A stretch of 64,000 nucleotides of DNA. It comes from Edaphocola flava (GTDB lineage Bacteria; Bacteroidota; Bacteroidia; Chitinophagales; Chitinophagaceae). Both the position numbers and the translations under genes were made by a program. The notes below the pieces were generated by a model. That model was not told the origin of the DNA. It was given only the letters and a program-made list of their open reading frames with translations, and searched no databases. Location: NCBI RefSeq assembly GCF_004118155.1, contig NZ_SAIQ01000001.1, forward strand, positions 992,001 to 1,056,000, given 5' to 3'. Numbering within the stretch: the first letter of the stretch is position 1; each line of letters starts with the position of its first letter. This document shows positions 1-8,927 of the stretch, piece after piece.

Positions 1-1057
1 CACTGACGATGATCAGTGCTGCCAGTAACAGGAAGAACGCGGCGATCATAGAGGTTGTATGGCTGAGCGCGGTCAGCAACGGTACGGTACACAGGGTACC
101 TAATATACCAAACCCAAGTAAGAGTGGTCTCCTCCCGATCTTATCAGATAAGGCTCCGAAAACGGGTTGCAGACAGGCAAAAATGAATAGGGTAATAAAT
201 GATATTAAGGTGGATTGTTCTTTGCTTAACTGCACGGTATTGACCAGAAATTTCTGCATGTATGTGGTGTACGTATAGAAGGCCAGGGTTCCTCCGAGGG
301 TAAGTCCGATCACGGTCATCAATTGGCGCGGATGTTTCATCAGTTCTTTGATGCTGCCTTTTCGTTCATCTTTCACGGAGTTTTTCTGATGCTCAAATGC
401 CTCGGTTTCGTGCAGGTTTTTGCGGAGGTATAGCGCGATAACGGAGAGTATAGCCCCGATCACAAAAGGAATGCGCCAGCCCCATTCATTGAGCTGCGCT
501 TCGGTAAGCAATAATTTCTGCAGTAATAGCTGAATGCCCAATGCGATCAGTTGTCCGCCGATAAGGGTTACATACTGGAAGCTGGAGTAAAAACCACGGC
601 GGTCTTCAGTGGCCATCTCGCTGAGGTAGGTAGCCGATACACCATATTCTCCACCCACACTTAAACCCTGTAACAGGCGTGCCAGCAGCAATAAGGCCGG
701 AGCCAATACCCCAATGGTACTGTAAGCAGGTGTCAGCGCAATAAGCAGTGAACCGAAGGACATCAGCAATACTGAGAGGGTCATGGCTTTTTTACGGCCC
801 ACCCTATCGGCAATACGACCAAACATCCAGCCACCGATCGGGCGCATGAGAAAGCCTACGGCAAAAATACCGGCAGTATTCAGCAACTGTGCTGTCATAT
901 TTCCGGTAGGAAAAAAGCTATGGGAAAAATAGATGGCAAAGGCTGCATAGGCATACCAGTCGTACCATTCTACCAGATTGCCGATCGAACCGCCGATAAT
1001 GGCCTGAATACGCTCCCGGGTAGTAATCGGAGTGCTTTGGGTATTGGTCTCGCTCAT
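1..1057 (-). CDS. kgtP: MHS-family dicarboxylate:H+ symporter (KgtP-like), 3' end cut by window
   Basis: Major facilitator superfamily inner-membrane symporter of the metabolite:H+ symporter group. About 352 residues are visible; the C-terminus lies beyond the left edge. The start is the ATG whose complement is at 1055-1057. The reading frame matches what I remember of E. coli 2-oxoglutarate permease over long stretches: an N-terminal NLVEWYDWYAYA segment, FLMRPIGGWMFGRIADRVGR (the MFS loop 2-3 signature), LLARLLQGLSVGGEYG, and a WGWRIPF segment before the central loop. Known KgtP homologues take up 2-oxoglutarate with protons; the actual substrate here is inferred and could be another dicarboxylate or a betaine/proline-type solute. 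It is divergent from the small membrane protein that follows. No regulator is visible next to it. Confidence 0.85.
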   Translation of the reverse strand, partial: MSETNTQSTPITTRERIQAIIGGSIGNLVEWYDWYAYAAFAIYFSHSFFPTGNMTAQLLNTAGIFAVGFLMRPIGGWMFGRIADRVGRKKAMTLSVLLMSFGSLLIALTPAYSTIGVLAPALLLLARLLQGLSVGGEYGVSATYLSEMATEDRRGFYSSFQYVTLIGGQLIALGIQLLLQKLLLTEAQLNEWGWRIPFVIGAILSVIALYLRKNLHETEAFEHQKNSVKDERKGSIKELMKHPRQLMTVIGLTLGGTLAFYTYTTYMQKFLVNTVQLSKEQSTLISFITLFIFACLQPVFGALSDKIGRRPLLLGFGILGTLCTVPLLTALSHTTSMIAAFFLLLAALIIVS

Positions 1058-1202
1058 GGGGTAAAATTAACGGAATTAGGCATATCATGAATATGCACAG
1101 ACCGTTTAAACCCCTCGGCCTGCCCCTGTTCACAAAAAAATAGCAGCAAGCCGGATATTCATTTAACTTCGGTTGTTTTGAACATGCAACACGCACCACA
1201 CT

Positions 1203-1592
1203 ATGATGACAAACAAGTTAGCTATCAAAATATTGCTGGGACTGGTCTCGGCGGTGATCTTATTTCACCTCTGCATTATTGTAAAGATTATCCCGTATGA
1301 AATTACCTGGGGAGGTCGTCTGAAAAATGATACAGAAATGTATGTTTCTGAAGCGGTATCTATCCTGATCAATTTATTTTTGGGATTCATACTTCTGATC
1401 AAGGGAGCATTTATCAGGCCATATCTCAAGCAGGGCATCAATGCAATACTCTGGGTATTTTTTACACTGTTCTTATTAAACACTATTGGCAATCTTTTCG
1501 CAAAAACAACATTTGAGCAGTCATTTGCAGTGCTGACACTCATTTTTGCAGCACTTATCGGCTTCATTCTGCGCCATAAGAGCGCCCGGTAA
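1203..1592 (+). CDS. small four-helix membrane protein of unknown function
   Basis: 129 residues with four predicted hydrophobic helices (about residues 6-28, 49-69, 80-98 and 107-124) and a conserved-looking polar loop after helix 1 containing WGGRL. No signal peptide cleavage site and no enzymatic motif are seen. Small proteins of this shape occur in Bacteroidota as conserved hypotheticals, but I do not recognise a function. It begins 145 bp from the divergent symporter start and is followed after about 70 bp by an unrelated DUF1801 gene with its own promoter-like motif, so it is probably monocistronic. The second methionine (residue 2) is an equally plausible start. Confidence 0.7.
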   Translation: MMTNKLAIKILLGLVSAVILFHLCIIVKIIPYEITWGGRLKNDTEMYVSEAVSILINLFLGFILLIKGAFIRPYLKQGINAILWVFFTLFLLNTIGNLFAKTTFEQSFAVLTLIFAALIGFILRHKSAR

Positions 1593-1625
1593 TGCTTAAT
1601 ATTAAGGCAGTATTTAATTGAAATT

Positions 1626-1633
1626 TACCTTTG
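1626..1633 (+). promoter_or_regulatory. -7 promoter motif (TACCTTTG) before the DUF1801 gene
   Basis: Matches the Bacteroidota primary sigma -7 consensus TAnnTTTG, about 30 bp before the start codon. No good -33 TTG at the expected distance, so this is a partial match only. Confidence 0.35.
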
Positions 1634-1663
1634 AGGTATCTATAACGTTATATTCGATTTCAT

Positions 1664-2092
1664 ATGAACATACAAGAGCAGATAGGTGCATACATTGCCA
1701 GCCAAACAGAGCCTAAACGCAGTGAGGTAGAAATACTGCATCAACGCATACTGCATATTTTACCGGAAGCTAAGCTATGGTTTTTCGATGGCACCAACGA
1801 AGAGGGCAAGGTAGTGAGCAACCCTACTATCGGGTACGGATTGTACACTATAAAATATGCCAAGGGAACGACCAGGGATTTTTTCCAGATCGGGTTGAGT
1901 CCGAACAAAACCGGCATATCTGTACATATCATGGGTATTGCAGATAAAACTTATCTGAACCAGACTTATGGAAAGGAATTGGGTAAAGCAAGTGTGAGCG
2001 GATACTGTATCAAGTTCAAAACGCTGAAGGATATTAACCTGGATGTGCTAGAGTCGGCAATCAGGTATGGATTTGCCGGTCCGCATGAATAG
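1664..2092 (+). CDS. DUF1801 domain protein (YdhG-like)
   Basis: 142-residue cytosolic protein that looks like a single DUF1801 domain: a helical N-terminus (EILHQRILHILPEAKLWFF), a two-residue glycine turn (IGYG), then a beta-rich core (FFQIGLSPNKTGISVHIMG) and a C-terminal helix ending IRYGF. The fold is related to YdhG/YjbR proteins, whose biochemical role is not established; some are linked to iron or DNA binding only by fold. No signal peptide. It stands alone, with the tRNA-Ser gene and its terminator converging from the other side. Confidence 0.75.
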   Translation: MNIQEQIGAYIASQTEPKRSEVEILHQRILHILPEAKLWFFDGTNEEGKVVSNPTIGYGLYTIKYAKGTTRDFFQIGLSPNKTGISVHIMGIADKTYLNQTYGKELGKASVSGYCIKFKTLKDINLDVLESAIRYGFAGPHE

Positions 2093-2170
2093 CGATTGGC
2101 ATAATGGAAATGGATCTATACTTTATAAAACCGGGATATTCTATGATTCCTTATTAGAGATAGATTCAAA

Positions 2171-2199
2171 TAAAAAATGCTACCCAATGGGTAGCATTT
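2171..2199 (-). terminator. intrinsic terminator of tRNA-Ser
   Basis: Perfect 11-bp stem (2175-2185 with 2189-2199), 3-nt loop, followed on the minus strand by a six-T run. It lies 5 bp after the tRNA 3' end. Confidence 0.85.
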
Positions 2200-2203
2200 G
2201 ACC

Positions 2204-2291
2204 TGGCGGAGAAAGAGGGATTCGAACCCCCGGACCTGTTACAGTCAACGGTTTTCAAGACCGCCGCATTCGACCACTCTGCCATCTCTCC
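2204..2291 (-). tRNA. tRNA-Ser (anticodon TGA)
   Basis: The minus strand folds into a type II tRNA. The acceptor stem GGAGAGA pairs with TTTCTCC, the discriminator is G, and the CCA end is encoded (complement at 2204-2206). The anticodon arm reads CGGTCTTGAAAACCG, giving anticodon TGA (serine UCA family). A long variable arm sits between the anticodon and T arms, as expected for serine tRNAs, and the T loop reads GGTTCGAATCC. Length is 88 nt including CCA. Confidence 0.95.
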
Positions 2292-2475
2292 GGGTGCAAA
2301 ATAAGCGTATTCGGTCTTAATCACCAAATTTTTTTGAAAAAAAACTTAACACAGCTTTCACGCATTGGCCCAAACACAATGCTGTATAGACTTTCGCTCG
2401 CTCTTTACTCCCCGCCGGAGGCTGATTTGCAGGAACACTAAAAACCTGAATGCGACATTTTCCGTAAATTAGTAC

Positions 2476-3159
2476 ATGATATTCAAAAATTATTTCATAG
2501 CGATTACTTTGCTGCTGCTTACATTTGCAACGGTATCCTGCGGGCAGAATACCGGCAGCCTTATTCAATCTAATACTTTTAAGAAAATGAATGAACCACA
2601 GCAAAATCCTGATGCACAACCTAAACAAATTGATACGGCTATCTTTGCCGCCGGCTGTTTCTGGTGTGTTGAGGGTCAGTTTCAATACCTGGAAGGTGTA
2701 CAGGGTGTGAAAAGCGGTTATATCGGTGGCACATTGGCTAATCCGACTTATGAGCAGGTGTGTACCGGTCTTACGGGACATGCAGAGGCTGTAAGAGTTA
2801 TATATGATCCATCTGTAGTCAGTTATGATGAATTACTGGCCGCATTCTTTGTATCACATGATCCTACTCAGCTGAACCGCCAGGGCAATGACATTGGTAC
2901 GCAATACAGAAGTGCCATCTTCCCACAAAATGAAAGCCAGAAAGAGAAGGCTCAATATTATATTGCTCAGCTGAACAAAGAGCAGGCCTATACGCATCCG
3001 GTAGTGACTACTATTGAGGGTAAGGGTCCGTTTTACGATGCGGAAGCCTATCATGACGATTACTTTAACCGTAACCCGGAAAACAGTTACTGCCAGCTGG
3101 TGGTAAAACCTAAAATAGAAAAGTTCAAAAAGGTTTTTGCAAATAAGCTGAAACACTAA
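2476..3159 (+). CDS. msrA: peptide methionine-S-sulfoxide reductase MsrA, lipoprotein form
   Basis: Reduces the S-epimer of methionine sulfoxide in oxidised proteins. The catalytic motif GCFWCVEG is present, with the nucleophilic cysteine at residue 61, and the rest of the MsrA domain is complete (SGYIGG, GHAEAV, SHDPTQLNRQGNDIGTQYRS, YHDDYF). The N-terminus is a lipoprotein signal peptide with lipobox TVSC (Cys22), so the enzyme is probably anchored to a membrane facing the periplasm and repairs envelope proteins; cytosolic MsrA lacks this. No MsrB domain is fused. Monocistronic, with its own terminator directly downstream. Confidence 0.95.
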   Translation: MIFKNYFIAITLLLLTFATVSCGQNTGSLIQSNTFKKMNEPQQNPDAQPKQIDTAIFAAGCFWCVEGQFQYLEGVQGVKSGYIGGTLANPTYEQVCTGLTGHAEAVRVIYDPSVVSYDELLAAFFVSHDPTQLNRQGNDIGTQYRSAIFPQNESQKEKAQYYIAQLNKEQAYTHPVVTTIEGKGPFYDAEAYHDDYFNRNPENSYCQLVVKPKIEKFKKVFANKLKH

Positions 3160-3176
3160 TCAGTTATAATTAAATA

Positions 3177-3210
3177 AAAAGGAAGCACTCTTTCGAGTGC
3201 TTCCTTTTTA
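3177..3210 (+). terminator. intrinsic terminator of msrA
   Basis: 12-bp stem (3179-3190 with 3195-3206), TTTC loop, followed by a T-rich tract 18 bp after the msrA stop codon. Confidence 0.85.
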
Positions 3211-3311
3211 TTTGCAATCATCATAATAAAATTACTCGTGGTACCATAAAACATTTTATTTTTTAATTACTTTGTACCCAAGTATCTATATGTTACTACT
3301 ATCACTCAATC

Positions 3312-5339
3312 ATGAAAAGACTTTTACTCTTCCTTACCCTTCTCTGCCATTTTCTGATCAGTGCTGCTGAACAGAAAATAGATACAATTTTCCTGAAAGA
3401 CATCCCCCTGCAAAAAACGCTTAGCCGGATGAATTTCAGTATCCAGACCAGCACAGACGAAAACCAGAACTGGAAATTTCGTAATGCTGATAGCAGTGTG
3501 TTTGCTGATCCGGCTTATCAAGACAGCCACTGGTCTGTCCGTAACTCTATGTCTAGTGGTGGAGAAAACGCTTACAAAGAATTGCAGCAAGGGGTTTCCT
3601 GGTTCCGGGTGCCGGTAGTGGCCGATACGGCACAGGTAGGGAATGTATACACTTTACTATTCCGGAGCAACGGCGCCATGAGGGTATACCTGGACGGCAA
3701 GTGTATTGCACAGAGGGGGCATTTTGCAAAAGAGGGCAAAGCAGATTATCTATCCATGAATAAGAACCCGGTATTCTTTACGGTAGCGCAGACCGGAGTA
3801 CACATGCTGGCGATACAATATGAAAACGACCTGGCTTTAAAAGAGCAAGACTCCTGGGGATTCTCTGTTGTACTGTTCAATACGGATGATATAATGCAGA
3901 TGCTCAGGAATAACCTGATCCTGGGTTCTGTGGCGCTTATCGGTGTAGGAACGCTCTTTTTCACCTTATTCTTTATACATTTTTTATTATTCTTATTCTA
4001 CCGGAAAGAAATTTCGAATTTATACTTTGCGCTCTTTAACCTGAGCATTGCCTTTCTGTTATACCTCGTTTATTATAGCACTAATGCGGAAAAGGACATC
4101 AGTAACAATTCGTATAGTATCCTGTCCATTGCACTGTCCTGTATAACAATCTGTTTTTCATTATGCGCCTTTACGGTTACCTTATTCAGCAAAAAGAAAA
4201 CTTTCTTGAAAATTGTACTGGCCTTAAGTCTTATTGTACTGGCACTTGCCCTTTTTGATCCAAAAGACGAAAGTGGCTTGTCAGCATATACTATGATTGC
4301 ACTATTGGTTGTGTCCCTTGTATATACCATGGTCAGGATCATCATCGCCATTTTCAAACGGGTACCGGGCTCGCTGATCCTGGGTTTTGGTATACTTTTC
4401 TGTCTGTTATTCATTATAGGTCTGTTTATTACTGTTTTTATTGCCGGTAATATAAAGCTGAATATGCTCCTGACCATCTTATTCGTCCTTTCGATATTCA
4501 GTATACCGGCTTCCATCTCTTCTTTTCTGGCCTGGCGTTTTGCGACCACTAACAAGAACCTGAGCAAGCAGCTGGTTGCGGTTGAACAATTATCGGCAGA
4601 GAAGCAAAGCATCCTGGAAAACCAGAACATTACGCTGGAGCAGGAAGTAGTGGTGCGCACACAGGAGGTGATGCGGCAGAAACAGGCACTTGAAGAGGAA
4701 AAACAGAAGACCGATAACCTGTTGCTGAACATCCTGCCGCATGAAGTTGCGGAGGAATTAAAAACAAAAGGCTCTTCTAAAGCGCAACAGTTTGATGAGG
4801 TTTCCGTACTGTTTACCGACTTTGTTAACTTTACTAAAATCTCGGAAACGCTGGGCGTGGATGAGCTGCTGGAGGAACTGAATATCCACTTTACGGCCTT
4901 TGACCGCATTATGGAGCAACATGGCCTGGAGAAAATAAAAACTATCGGTGATGCTTACCTGGCTGTAAGCGGCCTGCCTCTGGCCAATAAGATGCATGCA
5001 AAAAATGCTGTCGCAGCGGCAAACGATATTATCGATTTCGTGGCACAGCGCAAGTTGCAGGTGCCTTACGGGCTGGATATTCGCATCGGGATTCATTCCG
5101 GACCGCTGATTGCCGGTATTATTGGGGTGAAGAAATTTGCCTACGATATATGGGGCGATACCGTAAATACGGCCGCCCGTATGGAACAAAACAGCATACC
5201 GGGCATGATCAATATCTCGGAGAGTACCTATCAGCTGGTACAGGATTATTACCCATGTACCTACAGAGGTAAAATTGAAGTAAAAGGCAAAGGGGCATTA
5301 GATATGTACTTTGCAGGAAAACCAAACCCTGAAATTTAA
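3312..5339 (+). CDS. 7TM-type sensor class III adenylate cyclase
   Basis: Membrane receptor cyclase predicted to make cAMP. The order of parts is: signal peptide (about 1-19), an extracytoplasmic jelly-roll, sugar-binding-like domain (about 45-190), seven hydrophobic helices (about 200-415, the 7TM-DISM arrangement), a coiled coil (about 415-470) and a C-terminal class III cyclase domain. The catalytic set is complete in one chain: metal-binding Asp503 and Asp547, adenine-selecting Lys543 and Asp612 (YDIWG), and transition-state Asn619 and Arg623, so it should work as a homodimer with two active sites. These residues favour ATP over GTP. The next gene encodes a second cyclase only 8 bp downstream with an almost identical catalytic domain. 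The ligand of the sensor domain is unknown. Confidence 0.9.
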   Translation: MKRLLLFLTLLCHFLISAAEQKIDTIFLKDIPLQKTLSRMNFSIQTSTDENQNWKFRNADSSVFADPAYQDSHWSVRNSMSSGGENAYKELQQGVSWFRVPVVADTAQVGNVYTLLFRSNGAMRVYLDGKCIAQRGHFAKEGKADYLSMNKNPVFFTVAQTGVHMLAIQYENDLALKEQDSWGFSVVLFNTDDIMQMLRNNLILGSVALIGVGTLFFTLFFIHFLLFLFYRKEISNLYFALFNLSIAFLLYLVYYSTNAEKDISNNSYSILSIALSCITICFSLCAFTVTLFSKKKTFLKIVLALSLIVLALALFDPKDESGLSAYTMIALLVVSLVYTMVRIIIAIFKRVPGSLILGFGILFCLLFIIGLFITVFIAGNIKLNMLLTILFVLSIFSIPASISSFLAWRFATTNKNLSKQLVAVEQLSAEKQSILENQNITLEQEVVVRTQEVMRQKQALEEEKQKTDNLLLNILPHEVAEELKTKGSSKAQQFDEVSVLFTDFVNFTKISETLGVDELLEELNIHFTAFDRIMEQHGLEKIKTIGDAYLAVSGLPLANKMHAKNAVAAANDIIDFVAQRKLQVPYGLDIRIGIHSGPLIAGIIGVKKFAYDIWGDTVNTAARMEQNSIPGMINISESTYQLVQDYYPCTYRGKIEVKGKGALDMYFAGKPNPEI

Positions 5340-5347
5340 ACCCAATT

Positions 5348-7306
5348 ATGATTCGAACGTGGGCAATCCTGACCGGATTGTGTTTTTTATTATTTAATGG
5401 TGTGTGTGCCAAGGCACAAACAACGCAAACCGGTAAGAAAGATTCTTTACTGGCAGCATTACCTAAAGCCCGTAATGAAGCGGACCGGGCCAATATTCAT
5501 TTTGAAATGGGCCGCGATGCCTTATCAGGAAAACGCTACCGGGAAGCCTTAACTTACTTAAACGCCAGTCTTCCTTATTATCATCAATCTAATGACCTTA
5601 AAAAAGAGGGCAGAATATACTTCGGCATTGGTATTATTTATATCAATGGTCTGCGGCAAACCGATAGTGGCATTGTGGCGCTGAACAAGGCAGAAGCACT
5701 AGCCAAAAAGCTGCAATCTGACTCTCTGCTGAATGTGATCTATAGTCTTCTGATCTATACGCATTCCAATATGGGTAATACAAAGGAGTCCTTAACTAAC
5801 TCCAGGAATCGTTTAGCCATCGGTCTGCGCAGCCAAAATGACAATGTAATCGCGGAGTCTTATCATTATATTGGTATTGCTTATGCAACTATGGGGGAAA
5901 ACCGTAATGCTATGGACAATTACCGGAACTCGCTGGCGTATTACCGTAAGTCGGGGAATAAAACGGGTATCTCTGACCTCATGCTGAATATGGGGGAACA
6001 ATACTTCCGGGAGGAAAAATATGATACGGCCAGAACGTTTCTTAATGATGCATTAAAGATCGCAGAGGAGCAAGGTAATAAAGGGAAGCAAACCGTTATC
6101 CTAAGCATGCTGACGAATCTTTACATTACGCTGAAAGATACAGCAAATCTGAACATAGCTTTAGACAAGGGTATGGCTGCCGCGCAGGCTACGGCTGACC
6201 CTATGTATATCTCTTCCTTCTCGGTAATAAAGGGTCTGGTAGATCTGTATGGGATGATGAAGCCGGATGGTGGAGGAAGTTATATCATTATTCCCGGGCG
6301 TCGCCAGGAATTTGAGCAAACGGTAGCAACCATAACCCAGCAACTGGATATCTACAAGCAATCGTCTATCGACATTTCCCGCTGGACCCAGATACACCTG
6401 GCCCTGGCCATAGCCAACAATCTCCTGGGCAGGCCGCAGATGGCTTATGATAACCTCGTTGAATACAACCGGTATAAAGATAGTTTTGCCAACCAGGAAA
6501 AGGCGAAGCAGTTTTCTGAAATGGAGCGCAGGGTGGTCGCTGATGCTGCTGATGTTAAAGTAAACTATGCTAATACGGTCCGTAATGTGTCTCTTGCTGG
6601 CCTGGTATTGTTATTGCTGGCCTCTGGCGTTATCTTGTATGCTTACCGCCAAAAACGCAGGGACAATAAGCTTATCGCTGCCGAAAGGGCCAAGTCGGAC
6701 AACCTGTTGCTGAACATCCTGCCGCATGAAGTTGCAGAGGAACTAAAAGCAAAAGGCTCTTCCAAAGCACAACAGTTTGACGAGGTTTCGGTACTGTTTA
6801 CCGACTTTGTTAACTTTACCAAAATCTCTGAATCGCTTGGTGTAGATGATTTACTGGAAGAGCTGAATATTCATTTTACAGCGTTTGACCGTATTATGGA
6901 GCAGCATGGTCTGGAGAAAATAAAGACAATAGGTGATGCCTATCTTGCGGTAAGCGGATTGCCGGTAGCGAATGAAATGCATGCCGTCAATGCTATTGCT
7001 GCGGCAAAAGATATTATTGCCTTTGTGGCTGCACGCCGCCAACAGGTGCCTTATGGACTGGATATCCGCATCGGGATTCACTCCGGGCCACTGATTGCGG
7101 GCATAATCGGGGTGAAGAAGTTTGCCTATGATATATGGGGCGATACGGTAAATACGGCTGCCCGTATGGAACAGAACAGTACACCGGGCAGGATCAATAT
7201 TTCGGAAAATACCTGCTCTCTGGTAAAAGAAAGTTATACCTGCACTTATCGCGGTAAGATAGAGGTGAAAGGAAAAGGGGCGCTGGATATGTATTTTGTT
7301 GAATAA
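5348..7306 (+). CDS. TPR-sensor class III adenylate cyclase
   Basis: Second cyclase of the pair. A signal peptide (about 1-24) is followed by a helical region of about 370 residues built of tetratricopeptide-like repeats (for example ALTYLNASLPYYHQSNDLKK and AMDNYRNSLAYYRKSGNK), one transmembrane helix (about 416-436) and a C-terminal class III cyclase domain. The TPR part is therefore predicted to be periplasmic and the cyclase cytosolic. The catalytic residues match those of the upstream cyclase, including metal-binding Asp486 and the Lys and Asp expected for ATP. The two catalytic domains are far more alike than their sensor halves, pointing to domain duplication or gene conversion. Spacing of 8 bp suggests cotranscription with the upstream cyclase. 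Confidence 0.9.
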   Translation: MIRTWAILTGLCFLLFNGVCAKAQTTQTGKKDSLLAALPKARNEADRANIHFEMGRDALSGKRYREALTYLNASLPYYHQSNDLKKEGRIYFGIGIIYINGLRQTDSGIVALNKAEALAKKLQSDSLLNVIYSLLIYTHSNMGNTKESLTNSRNRLAIGLRSQNDNVIAESYHYIGIAYATMGENRNAMDNYRNSLAYYRKSGNKTGISDLMLNMGEQYFREEKYDTARTFLNDALKIAEEQGNKGKQTVILSMLTNLYITLKDTANLNIALDKGMAAAQATADPMYISSFSVIKGLVDLYGMMKPDGGGSYIIIPGRRQEFEQTVATITQQLDIYKQSSIDISRWTQIHLALAIANNLLGRPQMAYDNLVEYNRYKDSFANQEKAKQFSEMERRVVADAADVKVNYANTVRNVSLAGLVLLLLASGVILYAYRQKRRDNKLIAAERAKSDNLLLNILPHEVAEELKAKGSSKAQQFDEVSVLFTDFVNFTKISESLGVDDLLEELNIHFTAFDRIMEQHGLEKIKTIGDAYLAVSGLPVANEMHAVNAIAAAKDIIAFVAARRQQVPYGLDIRIGIHSGPLIAGIIGVKKFAYDIWGDTVNTAARMEQNSTPGRINISENTCSLVKESYTCTYRGKIEVKGKGALDMYFVE

Positions 7307-7345
7307 TTAAGGGCTTATACAAGCCGGACTAAAATTTAAAGGAAT

Positions 7346-7921
7346 ATGCAATACACAGAAGTGGAACAACTGATACTGCATAAATTGCAGCATGAGCTGC
7401 CGCACCATTTATCTTATCATAGTGTGGCACATGTAAAGGATGTAATAGAAGCTGCTACTTATATTGCAGCTGAGGAGGGTATACAGGGCGATGACCTGAT
7501 CCTCCTGCGCACCGCTGCCCTATTTCATGATACAGGATTCCTGCACGGGGCCAAGGATCATGAACAGAAGTCTTGTGATATTGCCAAAGACATTCTGCCG
7601 GGTTATGGATATGATCCATCGCAAATAGACCGCATCTGCGGTATGATCATGGCGACACGTATACCACAGACTCCGCAGAACCTGCTGGAGGAGATTCTGG
7701 CAGATGCGGACCTGGATTACCTGGGACGTGATGATTTTTTTACCATCGGGGACCGATTATATGAAGAGCTCTCGGTATTTGGTATGGTCAGTAATGAATG
7801 GGACTGGAATGTACTGCAGGTCAGATTCCTGGAAGCACACCACTACTTTACCCATACAGCAATACGATTAAGGAAACAGAAGAAAGAAGAAAATTTACAA
7901 AAGATCAAAGACAAATTATAA
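7346..7921 (+). CDS. HD-domain phosphohydrolase
   Basis: 191-residue cytosolic HD-superfamily protein. Metal-binding signatures are visible: a first His in the YHSVAHVKDV segment, the HD pair in ALFHDTGF, further His/Glu in DHEQKS, and an Asp in ADADLDYLGR. The family hydrolyses phosphate esters of nucleotides, including cyclic and signalling nucleotides, but the substrate cannot be read from sequence. It begins 39 bp after the second adenylate cyclase and 6 bp before the YitT-family gene, so it may be cotranscribed with both. Degradation of a cyclase product would fit the setting, but this is inference only. Confidence 0.8.
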   Translation: MQYTEVEQLILHKLQHELPHHLSYHSVAHVKDVIEAATYIAAEEGIQGDDLILLRTAALFHDTGFLHGAKDHEQKSCDIAKDILPGYGYDPSQIDRICGMIMATRIPQTPQNLLEEILADADLDYLGRDDFFTIGDRLYEELSVFGMVSNEWDWNVLQVRFLEAHHYFTHTAIRLRKQKKEENLQKIKDKL

Positions 7922-7927
7922 GCTATT

Positions 7928-8809
7928 ATGAGCAACAATACCACTCACCACGGACCACTATTTACCTTATCTGATATCATATATCTGGTGCTGGGTGTGC
8001 TTTCCGCAAGTTTTGCCTTAAAGAGTTTCCTGGTTCCCAATCACTTTCTCGATGGTGGTGTTACAGGTATTTCCCTGCTGATCCATGAGGTGTTTCATGT
8101 AAACCTGGGTATCATTCTTTTAATCCTGAATATCCCGTTTATCATCTTATCCCGTTACCTGGTCGGCAAGCATTTTGCTATCCGCAGCGGTCTTACTATT
8201 GCGCTTATTGCACTAACCCTCCAGTTTGTAAACTTTCCGGAACTAACGCATGATAAATTGCTGGTAGCCATGTTCGGTGGCTTTTTCCTGGGTGTGGGTA
8301 TCGGCCTTTCTATGCGGGGCGGTGGTACTTTTGATGGCATGGAGGTGCTGGCCCTGTTTACCTTTAAGAAGAGCAGTTTTTCGATTACGGAGATTATATT
8401 GGGCATGAATATCCTCATCTTCATCATAGCCGCTTTGTTTATGAAAACGGAGACGGCTCTATATGCGATGCTGACCTATTTTATTGCCAGCCAGACGACG
8501 AAATATGTTATTGAAGGTATTGAAGCGTATACCGGCGTAACCATTGTTTCTGCCAATAGTGAAGCGATCAAGAAGGCACTTGTACTCTCTCTGAACCGTG
8601 GCATTACGGTATATAAAGGCGAACGCGGATTTATGAAAGACAGCTTCGAACAGAGCACGGAAGTGGACATTGTATTCACTATCGTGACCCGCCTGGAAGT
8701 GAGAAAGATCAAGAACATTGTACATGCCATTGACCCGAAAGCATTCATTTTTGTGCAGACGGTAAGAGAACCTCAGGGTGGTATTGTAAAAGAGATCGTC
8801 AAACACTAA
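7928..8809 (+). CDS. YitT-family membrane protein (DUF161 plus DUF2179)
   Basis: 293-residue integral membrane protein. The N-terminal two thirds hold about five hydrophobic helices with the family signature (LVPNHFLDGGVTGISLL and LGVGIGLSMRGGGTFDGMEV). The last ~80 residues form a soluble DUF2179-type regulatory domain (NRGITVYKGERGF, then DIVFTIVTRLEVRKI). YitT proteins are widespread; transport has been proposed but the substrate is not established. It starts 6 bp after the HD-protein stop codon and ends the cyclase/HD cluster, with a strong terminator just after it. Confidence 0.85.
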   Translation: MSNNTTHHGPLFTLSDIIYLVLGVLSASFALKSFLVPNHFLDGGVTGISLLIHEVFHVNLGIILLILNIPFIILSRYLVGKHFAIRSGLTIALIALTLQFVNFPELTHDKLLVAMFGGFFLGVGIGLSMRGGGTFDGMEVLALFTFKKSSFSITEIILGMNILIFIIAALFMKTETALYAMLTYFIASQTTKYVIEGIEAYTGVTIVSANSEAIKKALVLSLNRGITVYKGERGFMKDSFEQSTEVDIVFTIVTRLEVRKIKNIVHAIDPKAFIFVQTVREPQGGIVKEIVKH

Positions 8810-8828
8810 ATAAATAATTTATCCATAA

Positions 8829-8867
8829 AAAAAGAGAGGGAAGCACTAAGTGCTTCCCTCTCTTTTT
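8829..8867. terminator. bidirectional intrinsic terminator
   Basis: 18-bp perfect stem (8829-8846 with 8850-8867), 3-nt loop, with A and T runs on either side. It lies between the convergent YitT gene and the secreted protein gene at 8928 and can serve both. Confidence 0.85.
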
Positions 8868-8927
8868 GCATATAATGTGCCTGGCCATGAATGGCAAGGC
8901 ACGATTTTCTGTTAAAAAATGAAACAA

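Noticed and set aside
918-1199. Minus-strand open frame of 93 codons over the symporter start
   Set aside because: It overlaps the symporter coding start and intergenic DNA and has no recognisable protein features.
4073-4909. 278-codon open frame antisense to the first adenylate cyclase
   Set aside because: Ser/Ile-rich shadow frame opposite a well-supported gene.
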